A stretch of DNA of 64,000 nt from a bacterium (GTDB lineage: Bacteria; Zhuqueibacterota; QNDG01; JAGLOF01), in contig JAGLOF010000012.1 of NCBI GenBank assembly GCA_023139105.1, positions 24,797 through 88,796 on the forward strand. The letters run 5' to 3'. Of the stretch, positions 17,151 through 24,589 are shown in pieces. The notes beneath the pieces are model-generated. The model saw only the letters and a list, made by a program, of their open reading frames with translations. It ran no database searches and was not told the origin of the DNA. The position numbers were made by a program, and so were the translations under genes. Each line of letters opens with the position of its first letter. The first letter of the stretch is position 1.

Positions 17151-17567
17151 ATGAAATTAACAACCAAGGGAAGATACGCTGCACGGGCAATGCTGGAACT
17201 GACGAAAAACACTACGGGCAATCCGCTACAGCTAAAAGAGATTGCACAGCGGCAGGACATATCAGTTAAATACCTGGAACGTATCATGACCAAAATGGCT
17301 TCTGCCGGATTAGTTTCAAGTCTGCGCGGCCTGCATGGTGGATTCACTCTGGCAAAGACGCCGGAGGAGATTAAGCTCCTGGATATACTAACAGCTGCTG
17401 ATGAGTCTATCATCCCAGTAGACTGTGTTGTAAAAGAAGGCCGTTGTGGCAATGAAACAACCTGTGTCATGAATCGTGTATGGTCCGGATTATACATAAA
17501 TATAAAAAATTATCTCACCTCTATTTCTTTAAAAGATCTCATGACAATGGAACTTGAAAACTTATAA
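17151..17567 (+). CDS. Rrf2-family transcriptional regulator, IscR-like
   Basis: A 138-residue Rrf2 protein beginning MKLTTKGRYAARAMLEL, with the recognition helix ISVKYLERIMTKMASAGLV and wing SLRGLHGGFTLAK. C92, C99 and C105 probably hold an Fe-S cluster (IscR has Cys at nearly these positions). It is a paralogue of the NsrR-like protein at 6803-7210 with the same Cys spacing. It is followed after 22 bases by an FMN-binding-domain gene in the same direction, which it may control, and is divergent from the AspT-type transporter. Confidence 0.9.
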   Translation: MKLTTKGRYAARAMLELTKNTTGNPLQLKEIAQRQDISVKYLERIMTKMASAGLVSSLRGLHGGFTLAKTPEEIKLLDILTAADESIIPVDCVVKEGRCGNETTCVMNRVWSGLYINIKNYLTSISLKDLMTMELENL

Positions 17568-17589
17568 TTTCAAATAGAAAGAACACATC

Positions 17590-18090
17590 ATGAAAAATAA
17601 AGTGATTATTTTACTGGTAATGCTACAAATACCAGCATTGCTGATGGGCCAAAACTTTACATTTAAACCTCAAACTTCAGTAGGCGGATACGGTGAGCTG
17701 CACTATGACCAGCAATTCTCAGGAATGATTGTTTCGTACTGGACTGTCAGCCGTAATGATACAATAGTCGGCTTTGCCGCTATGGATATTTTTCAACTCC
17801 GCAATCAGCAGCCCCGTGTTTTGGTACTATTCACCCCCCAAACATCTGTGAACTCGATAAGGATTTTTGGTTTCCACGGCATATATGGTCGTGGAGCAAC
17901 AACACAAACATGGCTTAAACACTTTAAAGGGAAAACAGCTAATAGCGATTTTTCCTATGCAGACGGTGTTCCTGCCATATCCGGTGCCACAGAAACTGCT
18001 CACGGTATCAGGAAGGCAGTAAAGCGACTTACAATGCTCACTAAATGGATGATGAATTCATCACACACTCAAATTGCCGGCCGCCAGTAA
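17590..18090 (+). CDS. Secreted FMN-binding-domain protein
   Basis: The N-terminus is a Sec signal peptide (cut near LLMG-Q). The C-terminal part carries FADGVPAISGATETAHGI-type sequence (here YADGVPAISGATETAHGI), matching the D..SGAT motif in which ApbE attaches FMN to Thr in RnfG/NqrC and related extracytoplasmic flavoproteins. This suggests a covalently flavinylated periplasmic electron carrier. Oddly, the segment just after the signal, VGGYGELHYDQQFSG, resembles the first strand of Bacteroidota-type porins, although the following residues are not long enough for a barrel. It is cotranscribed with the IscR-like gene and followed by a terminator. No ApbE gene is in the window. Confidence 0.7.
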   Translation: MKNKVIILLVMLQIPALLMGQNFTFKPQTSVGGYGELHYDQQFSGMIVSYWTVSRNDTIVGFAAMDIFQLRNQQPRVLVLFTPQTSVNSIRIFGFHGIYGRGATTQTWLKHFKGKTANSDFSYADGVPAISGATETAHGIRKAVKRLTMLTKWMMNSSHTQIAGRQ

Positions 18091-18119
18091 TAACTTTAAC
18101 CGGTATCTCTAAACATCAA

Positions 18120-18147
18120 GGGCCATCTGTGGGGGATGGCCCTTTTT
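18120..18147 (+). terminator. Rho-independent terminator after FMN-binding protein gene
   Basis: Stem GGGCCATC / GATGGCCC with a seven-base G-rich loop, followed by TTTTT. It lies 30 bases past the stop codon. Confidence 0.88.
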
Positions 18148-18352
18148 ATTCAACTTATTTTATCTGTAACGTCTAAGTTCACCTGCATTTGGGGGCGGAT
18201 CGAAAAAATGTCAGGTGCAACAATTTGTGATACATTCTTTCTATATTTTTTTTCTGTTTCTATCAACGGTTTGGCTATGCCCAGTAAGGGTTTTCAAAGC
18301 ATTTCCGTTTCAATTTATTACTAATTTTCTTTACTTGCATTTACTTTCAATT

Positions 18353-18398
18353 TGCCACTAACCCCCTTATTGGGTATAGCATTTGTTAGGCACTGGCA
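18353..18398. repeat. attC-like cassette boundary, left end of A+T-rich block
   Basis: TGCCACTAAC and GTTAGGCACTGGCA form an imperfect inverted repeat about 20 bases apart; GTTAGGC fits the GTTRRRY core of integron attC sites and is also found at the two sites to the right. It lies just past the end of the Gp37/Gp68-type gene, where a cassette end is expected. Confidence 0.45.
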
Positions 18399-18423
18399 TT
18401 TCTATTATCAATTAATTGTCAGA

Positions 18424-19182
18424 TTATACAACAGCAAATTGCTGTTCAATAACTTCGGGGTATTGCTGCCAGATTTTTCCGTCAATTTCTTTTCCATTTA
18501 ACTTTTTATTCCGTTTAACTTTATCTGCTCCCCAAGTTCCCCATTGTTTAAAAAAGAATGCAACATCTTTATTTTCACACTGCTTTTTTATATTTACAAC
18601 CCACTCTTTCTCCATTGGTCTTGCCCTGTTGCCACTTTCTCCACCAACAATTACCCAATCAATATTTTCTAAATTCATTTTCCCTAAACCTTCAAGTAAT
18701 GGCTCAACCGAAAGAAATAATACGCTTGCTTGCAGATGTCTTAATTTATCAATTCTCGGCAAACCTTCTTTTCGATTGTCAACCGTAACGCCCAACCAAA
18801 TATTTTTAGGTATTTCTCGTTGCGACAAATATTGAAACATCCTGTCTGCTCGTTTAGTAAGGATTTGATAGGTATGATGTGGTGTTTCTTCAATGACCAT
18901 AAATATTTTGTTTAAATAATCCTCTGACATATCTTTATGAAAGATGTCGCTCATTGAATTAACAAAATACACTGTTGGTTTTTTTCTTTTAAATGGGTCA
19001 TTTAGTCTGCTTGGAACGGTATTGAATTTAAAACCGTTTTCGTAGCCTTCCACACCCATTGCTTGTAAACGAATTGCCATTGTTTCGGCATAGCAATTTT
19101 TACAACCTGAACTAATTTTAGTGCAACCTGCTGAAGGGTTCCACGTTTGTTCTGTCCATTCTATTTTATGTTTACTTGCCAT
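18424..19182 (-). CDS. Phage Gp37/Gp68-family (DUF5131) three-Cys protein
   Basis: A 252-residue member of the Gp37/Gp68 family. It begins with KIEWTEQTWNPSAGC and then SSGCKNCYAETMA, giving Cys at 20, 27 and 30 (CX6CX2C), an arrangement that resembles radical-SAM cluster ligands. Other family blocks are FVNSMSDIFHKD, YQILTKRADRM, NIWLGVTVDN and DWVIVGGESGNRARPM, and a late FFKQWGTWG. The biochemical role is unknown. The gene overlaps the end of tcmP by 11 bases, so the two are a translationally linked pair. Base composition is visibly more A+T-rich than the genes on either side. Confidence 0.9.
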   Translation of the reverse strand: MASKHKIEWTEQTWNPSAGCTKISSGCKNCYAETMAIRLQAMGVEGYENGFKFNTVPSRLNDPFKRKKPTVYFVNSMSDIFHKDMSEDYLNKIFMVIEETPHHTYQILTKRADRMFQYLSQREIPKNIWLGVTVDNRKEGLPRIDKLRHLQASVLFLSVEPLLEGLGKMNLENIDWVIVGGESGNRARPMEKEWVVNIKKQCENKDVAFFFKQWGTWGADKVKRNKKLNGKEIDGKIWQQYPEVIEQQFAVV

Positions 19183-20302
19183 TGTTTATCCTTTTAATAT
19201 GATAAAACTCTTTTATCTTATGAATACTGGTTGCTTGCTTGTTAAATTTACCGATTATTTCTATTGCTTTTCTATTGATTAAATTTTGAACAACTTCGGT
19301 AAATAGTTTAGGTTCGCAACCGTTTATTAAAGCGTATTTCAAACCTGTTTTATTATCTGTTATTTCTCCCGACAAAATTAATTCTTTTATTTCTTTTGAA
19401 ACCGTGTCTTTTTTAACATTTTCATCTAATTGAGAAAACAAAGAGTTAACTGCCCAATTATTATCAATATTGTAATTGGCTTCTCCTGATAATTTATCGT
19501 GATTCCAACATACTTTCAAAAACTTTTCCATACCGAGTGTATGATTTGAACCGAAAATTAAACCGTAATAATTCGCCCCTTTTTTAATGGAAAAATGATG
19601 TAAATAGTATTCTTTGTTGTTTGGAATAAGACTTCTGAAAAAATCTGCAACTGTTCTGTGTATTTCGTTGGGCTTTTTGTTTTCAAAAGCAATTTTCGAA
19701 GTATCAATATATTGTTTGGTATATGGGTGGTCTTTAAAACGATTGATAAATGATGATGAAATAAAGAAAATAAAATCAGTCTTAGGGAATGATATTAATT
19801 GTTTAAAAACATCTTCGTTGATTTGGCTAAAACCATATTGGTCAAGTAATACAAACTTGGCAATGTTTTTATTTTCAAAAACTCTTTTTAAATCAGGATT
19901 GTTAAATAATTCTTGAAAACTATAATTTAATATATGATAATCATAGACACAATTTGAACAATGGTTGTCTTTTTTGCATTGTTCTATAAAGACATCTGTA
20001 TTTTGTAGCAACTCATTACTTTTACGAATTAGCCCTTCATTAAAAAAGAATTTTATGGGCTTTTTTGCATTAGCACAATATTTACGATTTTCACCTTTGG
20101 CTTTATCTAATAAAATAAGCGGACTACCAAGATTATTTTCAATATCCGTTCCACTTCCTGCAAAGAAATCAAAAATAGAAACTTGCGTAGTATATTTATC
20201 ATAAATAAACACAGGTAACCATTCTTCAAAACTTTCCCCAAAAATTTCGAGTTTTAACTTTGAAGCTTCATCAAATGATTTTTTATTAATATTTTTTGCC
20301 AT
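19172..20302 (-). CDS. tcmP: Three-Cys-motif partner protein TcmP
   Basis: A 376-residue TcmP protein. Near residue 42 VSIFDFFAGSGTD resembles motif I of class-I SAM-dependent methyltransferases, and the defining Cys trio follows at C109, C115 and C118 (QCKKDNHCSNC). TcmP genes are found beside Gp37/Gp68-type genes, as here. The C-terminal third (from about 300) looks like a winged-helix region. Function is not established; the sporadic, phage- and island-linked occurrence hints at a mobile or defence role, but that is inference. The gene is A+T-rich and lies between attC-like repeats. Confidence 0.85.
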   Translation of the reverse strand: MAKNINKKSFDEASKLKLEIFGESFEEWLPVFIYDKYTTQVSIFDFFAGSGTDIENNLGSPLILLDKAKGENRKYCANAKKPIKFFFNEGLIRKSNELLQNTDVFIEQCKKDNHCSNCVYDYHILNYSFQELFNNPDLKRVFENKNIAKFVLLDQYGFSQINEDVFKQLISFPKTDFIFFISSSFINRFKDHPYTKQYIDTSKIAFENKKPNEIHRTVADFFRSLIPNNKEYYLHHFSIKKGANYYGLIFGSNHTLGMEKFLKVCWNHDKLSGEANYNIDNNWAVNSLFSQLDENVKKDTVSKEIKELILSGEITDNKTGLKYALINGCEPKLFTEVVQNLINRKAIEIIGKFNKQATSIHKIKEFYHIKRINNGK

Positions 20303-20336
20303 AATTTTTTGTTCTCTGTTTTTTGTCTTTGCTTGT

Positions 20337-20466
20337 GCCTAACGTTGAGTATATGCAAAGTAGGCGATTGCGGGCTTCAAACTTATCAAACTGCTACGAT
20401 TATGAAGCGGGCTACAACCCTTAAATTTACTACTATCACGCCTATTTTGTATATATATTATTAGGC
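20337..20466 (-). repeat. attC-like 130-bp imperfect palindrome between cassettes
   Basis: The ends are GCCTAACGTT and ATTAGGC; inside them TATATGCAAAGTAGGCG pairs with CGCCTATTTTGTATATA and the loop carries the GCGGGCT motif. On the minus strand it starts GCCTAAT and ends GTTAGGC, fitting the RYYYAAC and GTTRRRY cores of integron attC sites. Such hairpins occur between gene cassettes of Bacteroidota-like genomes. It sits directly upstream of tcmP and downstream of the broken gene. Confidence 0.6.
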
Positions 20467-20473
20467 AAAGTAA

Positions 20474-21000
20474 TTACTTCTTTTCAAATTTTATTGCACT
20501 CCTTATTGAAAATCCATTATCATGAATTTCTAACATATCTAATAGATTTGTTTTCACTACATCATTATCTTTATTATAATCAAGCCACTCATTAAATCCA
20601 GAAATAATATCTTTACAGAAATTTTTTACAGACAATTGTAATGGTTCTTTACCATCAAACCTTGAATCACCAATAGACATATTACTAAATCTGTTGCAAT
20701 GAGGACCATCAGAAATAAAAATAAATCGGTCAAGTGTTTCTTTAATTCTCTGATTCTCTATTATTTCAGATCCTTCATGCAAAAAAAACATCTTAAAGCA
20801 TAGCAATCTTCACCAGTTAAATAACCATTATAATATTTTTTCATATATTTTTTGAACCAGTCACAGTATCTTCTGGAAGAACTATTATTGTTGTTCTCAA
20901 TTTTTCCACAAATATCTAGTAATATGAGAGATTGAACTAACGCAGAATACCAATTCTCATTTTCCAATGATTTTTCAATAGATTTAATAATATTTTTCAT
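20474..21000 (-). pseudogene. Frameshifted small protein gene of unknown family (T8 homopolymer)
   Basis: Two overlapping frames, 20761-21000 (79 residues) and 20474-20806 (110 residues), read as one protein of about 175 residues if one base is added to a run of eight T (minus strand) near 20781-20788. The join would give GEDCYALRC-FF-LHEGSEIIENQ, which looks like a continuous conserved segment. I do not know the family function. The upstream frame starts MKNIIKSIEKSLENENWYSA. The break may be real decay, slip-strand phase variation or a sequencing error in the homopolymer. The gene is a separate cassette, flanked by attC-like repeats. Confidence 0.65.
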
Positions 21001-21019
21001 AAAATGTAATTATTATTTT

Positions 21020-21090
21020 GCCTAACGTTTGTGTAAATCCTATTGTGTTTATTCCCCTGAATTGGCGGGCTAAGCACAATTGTTTATATT
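21020..21090 (-). repeat. Partial attC-like site, right end of cassette block
   Basis: GCCTAACGTTTGTG at the left, a GGCGGGCTAAGCACAAT centre and a weakly matching right arm. It shares GCCTAACGTT and GCGGGCT with the complete repeat at 20337-20466, but the right-hand core is degraded. Confidence 0.45.
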
Positions 21091-21338
21091 TTTCTTTTAT
21101 CATTATATCATTTTTTCTTATACTTGCCTTAATAGCGGATTTCTTTAAAATATTTCCTACACCCATGGCAAGTCAACAGAAAATTCACCCCGAAATAAAT
21201 ACATTAATAATGTAGTATAACGGATTGCTCCAGATAAGTCAAGTGCTATCTCAACGCTTCCTCCGATACCTTCGGAAGCTAGGTCTTTTCTATTATAATC
21301 CTACAAATAAAAGAGTGTTCTTACCCAAAAGGACAGGG

Positions 21339-21507
21339 CTAGCAGCCTGTCGGACTTACGTCAATATTGTCCTATTTTTGATCTTTTTTCCCTATTCTGC
21401 GTTGCTTAATCGTTACATAAAGCCCTTTATGCGCCTCAATCGCGCCTTGAATAGGAAAAAAATCTCTAAAAACATGCCTAATAGCTTTAAGTCCGACAGA
21501 CTGCTAG
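21339..21507. mobile_element. MITE-like palindromic element with 20-bp terminal inverted repeats
   Basis: CTAGCAGCCTGTCGGACTTA at the left end and TAAGTCCGACAGACTGCTAG at the right end are inverted repeats with one mismatch. Inside them CCTATTTTTGATCTTTTTT and AATAGGAAAAAAATC make a second inverted pair, so the whole 169 bases can fold into one hairpin. No transposase is encoded; the 103-codon open frame running through it is an accident. I recall near-identical termini as dispersed intergenic repeats in FCB-type genomes. Confidence 0.7.
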
Positions 21508-21639
21508 GTGTTACATTTAATTTTGCACAACCTTAATCGATTGTAATCTCCTTACTCCTCTTTTTCACCATTATCTTTATTGTACTAAAAAGGAGATGTA
21601 TCATTTATTCTGACACAGCCAGGGCCAGCTTCGCTCATT

Positions 21640-22746
21640 CTAGTGAAGCGTATATGAAAACCCATCTATCTTTTTAAAGATCCAGTTTTCCCAGTCATCA
21701 TTGTATGTATATTTATATTTACCATCCTTATCTTGCGTCCAACTCGACCCATCCAAAGTTGCGTAGAATTCAACCGTCACTGTTTTTCCATTGATTGTAA
21801 CAAGCTGATAGCCCATGGCATTATCGATATAGGATTCCGCAACAACGTCCGGATTAGAATATTTTCCATCCCATTTTGGACTAAAGTCTCCAAGAAAAGG
21901 TGCGCCAGACGGCGTGATGACTTGCTGCATCCAGGATAGGATGGTTTTCCCGTCCTCTGCATATACCGGGATTTTCCCACGAGCATAAAAATGGTCGTGT
22001 CCACAGAAATAGACGCCACTTCGGTCGGCAATAGAACGCATCAAAACGTCGCGCCGTTTGGGGAACTCGGCAAGACAGTCTTGGTGTTTTGCGGCAAAGG
22101 CAGGTGTATGTCCATACAGAAAGACGTGGGTAATCTCCTTGTTTTCGGCGAGTACCTTATCGATCCATTCCTGGTCAACATAGATATTGTTTTTACACTT
22201 ATTACTAGCCGCCATGTACTGATCGGCCGAAATAAACAATGCATTGCCATGGACAAAGCTATAGGAATAACCCAACTCACACTTGGGCCCGTTTTGGGGC
22301 AGAAAATTACCCACATTATCGATCCATGCCTTTTCGGCTACCTCTTTAGGATCGACCTGGTGATAGGCTTCATGATTTCCCCGCACCGCATAGAGTGGAA
22401 CTCCCGGGCCATGCTGCAAGGTGACGCCTCCGCTAGCGGCTGCCTTCAGCAAGGTTGAATATTGGACATCATTTGACGGTACATTAGGATACCAGCTCAC
22501 GTTGCCACAAATAAAATCACCCGGTGCAATAACAAACTTCGATCCGTTGCGCACCAGTTCCCTGCTAATAGCCTCCACTGCAGCCGTATTCACACCTTCT
22601 TGTCCACTATTTTCAGCATAGCTGCGCGTATCGCAAATCACGGCAAACGAGAACGAGTTAGACATTTTACGAGGTGAGTCACAGCCGGCCAGCAGGACAA
22701 ACAACAGTGTAATCACAAACATTTTTTTGTGTAAATTACGCTTCAT
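21640..22746 (-). CDS. Secreted calcineurin-like metallophosphoesterase lipoprotein
   Basis: The signal ends in LLAGC (Cys22), so the protein is lipid-anchored. The metallophosphoesterase motifs are all present in order: VICDTR near 37, APGDF near 74, RGNHE near 122, YGHTP near 210 and FCGHDHF near 250, giving a two-metal site. The family hydrolyses phosphomonoesters or diesters; the substrate is unknown. GGAGG lies before the start. It precedes no obvious partner; the phosphatidylserine-decarboxylase-like gene upstream in the same orientation is separated by about 70 bases and may share its transcript. Confidence 0.88.
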   Translation of the reverse strand: MKRNLHKKMFVITLLFVLLAGCDSPRKMSNSFSFAVICDTRSYAENSGQEGVNTAAVEAISRELVRNGSKFVIAPGDFICGNVSWYPNVPSNDVQYSTLLKAAASGGVTLQHGPGVPLYAVRGNHEAYHQVDPKEVAEKAWIDNVGNFLPQNGPKCELGYSYSFVHGNALFISADQYMAASNKCKNNIYVDQEWIDKVLAENKEITHVFLYGHTPAFAAKHQDCLAEFPKRRDVLMRSIADRSGVYFCGHDHFYARGKIPVYAEDGKTILSWMQQVITPSGAPFLGDFSPKWDGKYSNPDVVAESYIDNAMGYQLVTINGKTVTVEFYATLDGSSWTQDKDGKYKYTYNDDWENWIFKKIDGFSYTLH

Positions 22747-22814
22747 CTGGAAACCTCCAAATTTCTGACTAAATGAGATGACTATATTATTCGTCTACCC
22801 GGCCCTTCGATTAC

Positions 22815-23996
22815 TTAACCTCTATTGGGTTCAGCCAGCTTTCCTATCCGCTGCCCCTGAAGAACCTTAATGCCTTGAAATGCGCCTTGTTCGAACAAAA
22901 GAATATTCAATGAACCGCCGTATTTGAAATATCCCAATCTCTTCCCCTTGTATACCCATTCCGGTTTTTCAGGACTTACATTCATGAAATATTTCAGCGT
23001 ATTCACTGAATTCATTTCGAATCCAATTTTGCTGATTGTATTCAATCCGACAACAACCATCGCAACATGCCCGAAGTTCTTGGTTTCGAAGATAAAAAAG
23101 CCACGATGAAACTGCTCGAAAATACTAAAATCCCCATCGCTGGAACCGACATTGCCATTATGAAACCACTCCGGTGCATCCTTTACTCCATTGTAGATTC
23201 CCGGGACGATTTCATGATGTATCAACTTTCCGGTAACCGGTGCATGATAGTTGTGATAATCCGATGGCAACAAAACACAAGAGATTGCTGTGCCGCCAAG
23301 AAATCTTTTCCACGAGGGATGCTCATTCAGCAACTCTTTTACTCCCAATTTTTGGTGGCCTTTTGTCTTGATTTTAGAATCTTCGACCAGGGCGGAATCG
23401 ATCATATTAAGCTCGGAATCAGCCGAAGCGACAACAATCGCATCATCGGCCACATCTGCAACAGGCCGTGCGCCTGGCCTTAGTTGACGCGTAAAGAATT
23501 CATTGAACGTTTGATACCCTTCGGGCGGCATAATATAATCTTTGATATGCGTTGCAGGATCTTTCACCCATTCTTCAATGGCTTTTGACACTACCGGACC
23601 GGGCGTGTCCATAAATTTACCCCGGGCTACAATGAATTTAACCGTCCAATCAAAAATCACTTTTTCTCCATCAATTTCAAATGTATTGAGGAAATCAAAT
23701 GCTTTGTCATTTTTATAATAAAGCTGCGTGAAAGGCTCTATAAATCCAAGTCCGGCTTCTGTAGGAGTTGCCAAAAAATCATACCAATTATTAAAATAAT
23801 AATAAAAATCATCACTACTCCTACTCCTCCAGATATTCACAGTAGCTTCAAGGGGCGGATCTTCCGGGAAGTCTTTTACATTCTTTATGGCCTCATTGTA
23901 TGCTTTTAGAACTTTATCGTTCTCAAAAAGAACTTTAAGTTCCTTGACAATTGGATGCAACGGACCTCGTTTAAATAGATCAAAGTTAGTGCTCAT
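22815..23996 (-). CDS. Phosphatidylserine decarboxylase-family pyruvoyl proenzyme
   Basis: A 393-residue protein of the PSD family. FNEFFTRQLRPGARPV, SADSELN, CVLLPSDYHNYHAPVTG (catalytic His region) and NFGHVAMVVVGLNTIS are present. The self-cleavage site is LGYFKYGGSLNILL, where GGS replaces the LGST of classical enzymes; cleavage before Ser would give the pyruvoyl alpha chain of about 30 residues. No membrane helix is seen. The long N-terminal domain and GGS site are closer to the PSD-like aromatic amino acid decarboxylases (PsiD type) than to housekeeping PSD, so the substrate may be phosphatidylserine or an aromatic amino acid. AAGGAG precedes the ATG. Confidence 0.8.
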   Translation of the reverse strand: MSTNFDLFKRGPLHPIVKELKVLFENDKVLKAYNEAIKNVKDFPEDPPLEATVNIWRSRSSDDFYYYFNNWYDFLATPTEAGLGFIEPFTQLYYKNDKAFDFLNTFEIDGEKVIFDWTVKFIVARGKFMDTPGPVVSKAIEEWVKDPATHIKDYIMPPEGYQTFNEFFTRQLRPGARPVADVADDAIVVASADSELNMIDSALVEDSKIKTKGHQKLGVKELLNEHPSWKRFLGGTAISCVLLPSDYHNYHAPVTGKLIHHEIVPGIYNGVKDAPEWFHNGNVGSSDGDFSIFEQFHRGFFIFETKNFGHVAMVVVGLNTISKIGFEMNSVNTLKYFMNVSPEKPEWVYKGKRLGYFKYGGSLNILLFEQGAFQGIKVLQGQRIGKLAEPNRG

Positions 23997-24065
23997 TTTT
24001 GCTCCTTAAGATTTAGTGGATGGTCACACATCGCCTCTATTTTGCTATTGCTTACATAATGTCCG

Positions 24066-24311
24066 TTACGAACGCGAAAGCATGGGATACTGTTCTCTTG
24101 CATAGCCTACTATATTCCATTTGCTGAACGCGTCCCCGGAAGCATGAGATAGAACGCTCAAATTAACTGTTTTCCCCTTATCGTAGATGCGAATCATATG
24201 ATGATAGCCATCGCCGCGTTGGGCCATGTCGCAGATGTTGATCCACTGGCGTTATTAGCTTGAGAGACCTTCAGGCACGGCCTTAAACACCACCTGCCCG
24301 GCGGACAACAT
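24066..24311 (-). pseudogene. Remnant of an unidentified gene with two in-frame stops
   Basis: Reading the minus strand gives MLSAGQVVFKAVPEGLSS, two stops (TAATAA), then in the same frame RQWINICDMAQRGDGYHHMI and onwards to AREQYPMLSRS and a stop. Both halves look like real protein sequence, so this seems to be a decayed gene or a gene fragment. I do not recognise the family. The rest of the roughly 590-base gap (23997-24589) shows nothing else. Confidence 0.4.
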
Positions 24312-24589
24312 GTTCAATTAATATTTTAGACAATAGGGAATGCATGCACACATACATCCTCAGAGTTAATTGCAGAATTGAACCGTAAAAAGTCTGAGAA
24401 AACTGCGCACAGAACGGCGTGTTGAGATGACAGATTAATTAGTAAATAAATTTACAGATTATGCATTTTAATAAAAATTCACAATAAAGTCAAGAGCATA
24501 ATTTGAACATGCCCCAAGTGTTGGTGCAACAGTATCAAAAAAAATCCGTCTGTAGAAAACAATCCTTTATGATGAACATATAGGCTTAA

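Noticed and set aside
20984..21166. 60-codon minus-strand frame
   Set aside because: Lies across the attC-like site and start of the broken gene; no features.
21225..21536. 103-codon open frame on the plus strand
   Set aside because: Runs through the palindromic mobile element; protein has no plausible features and the DNA structure explains it.
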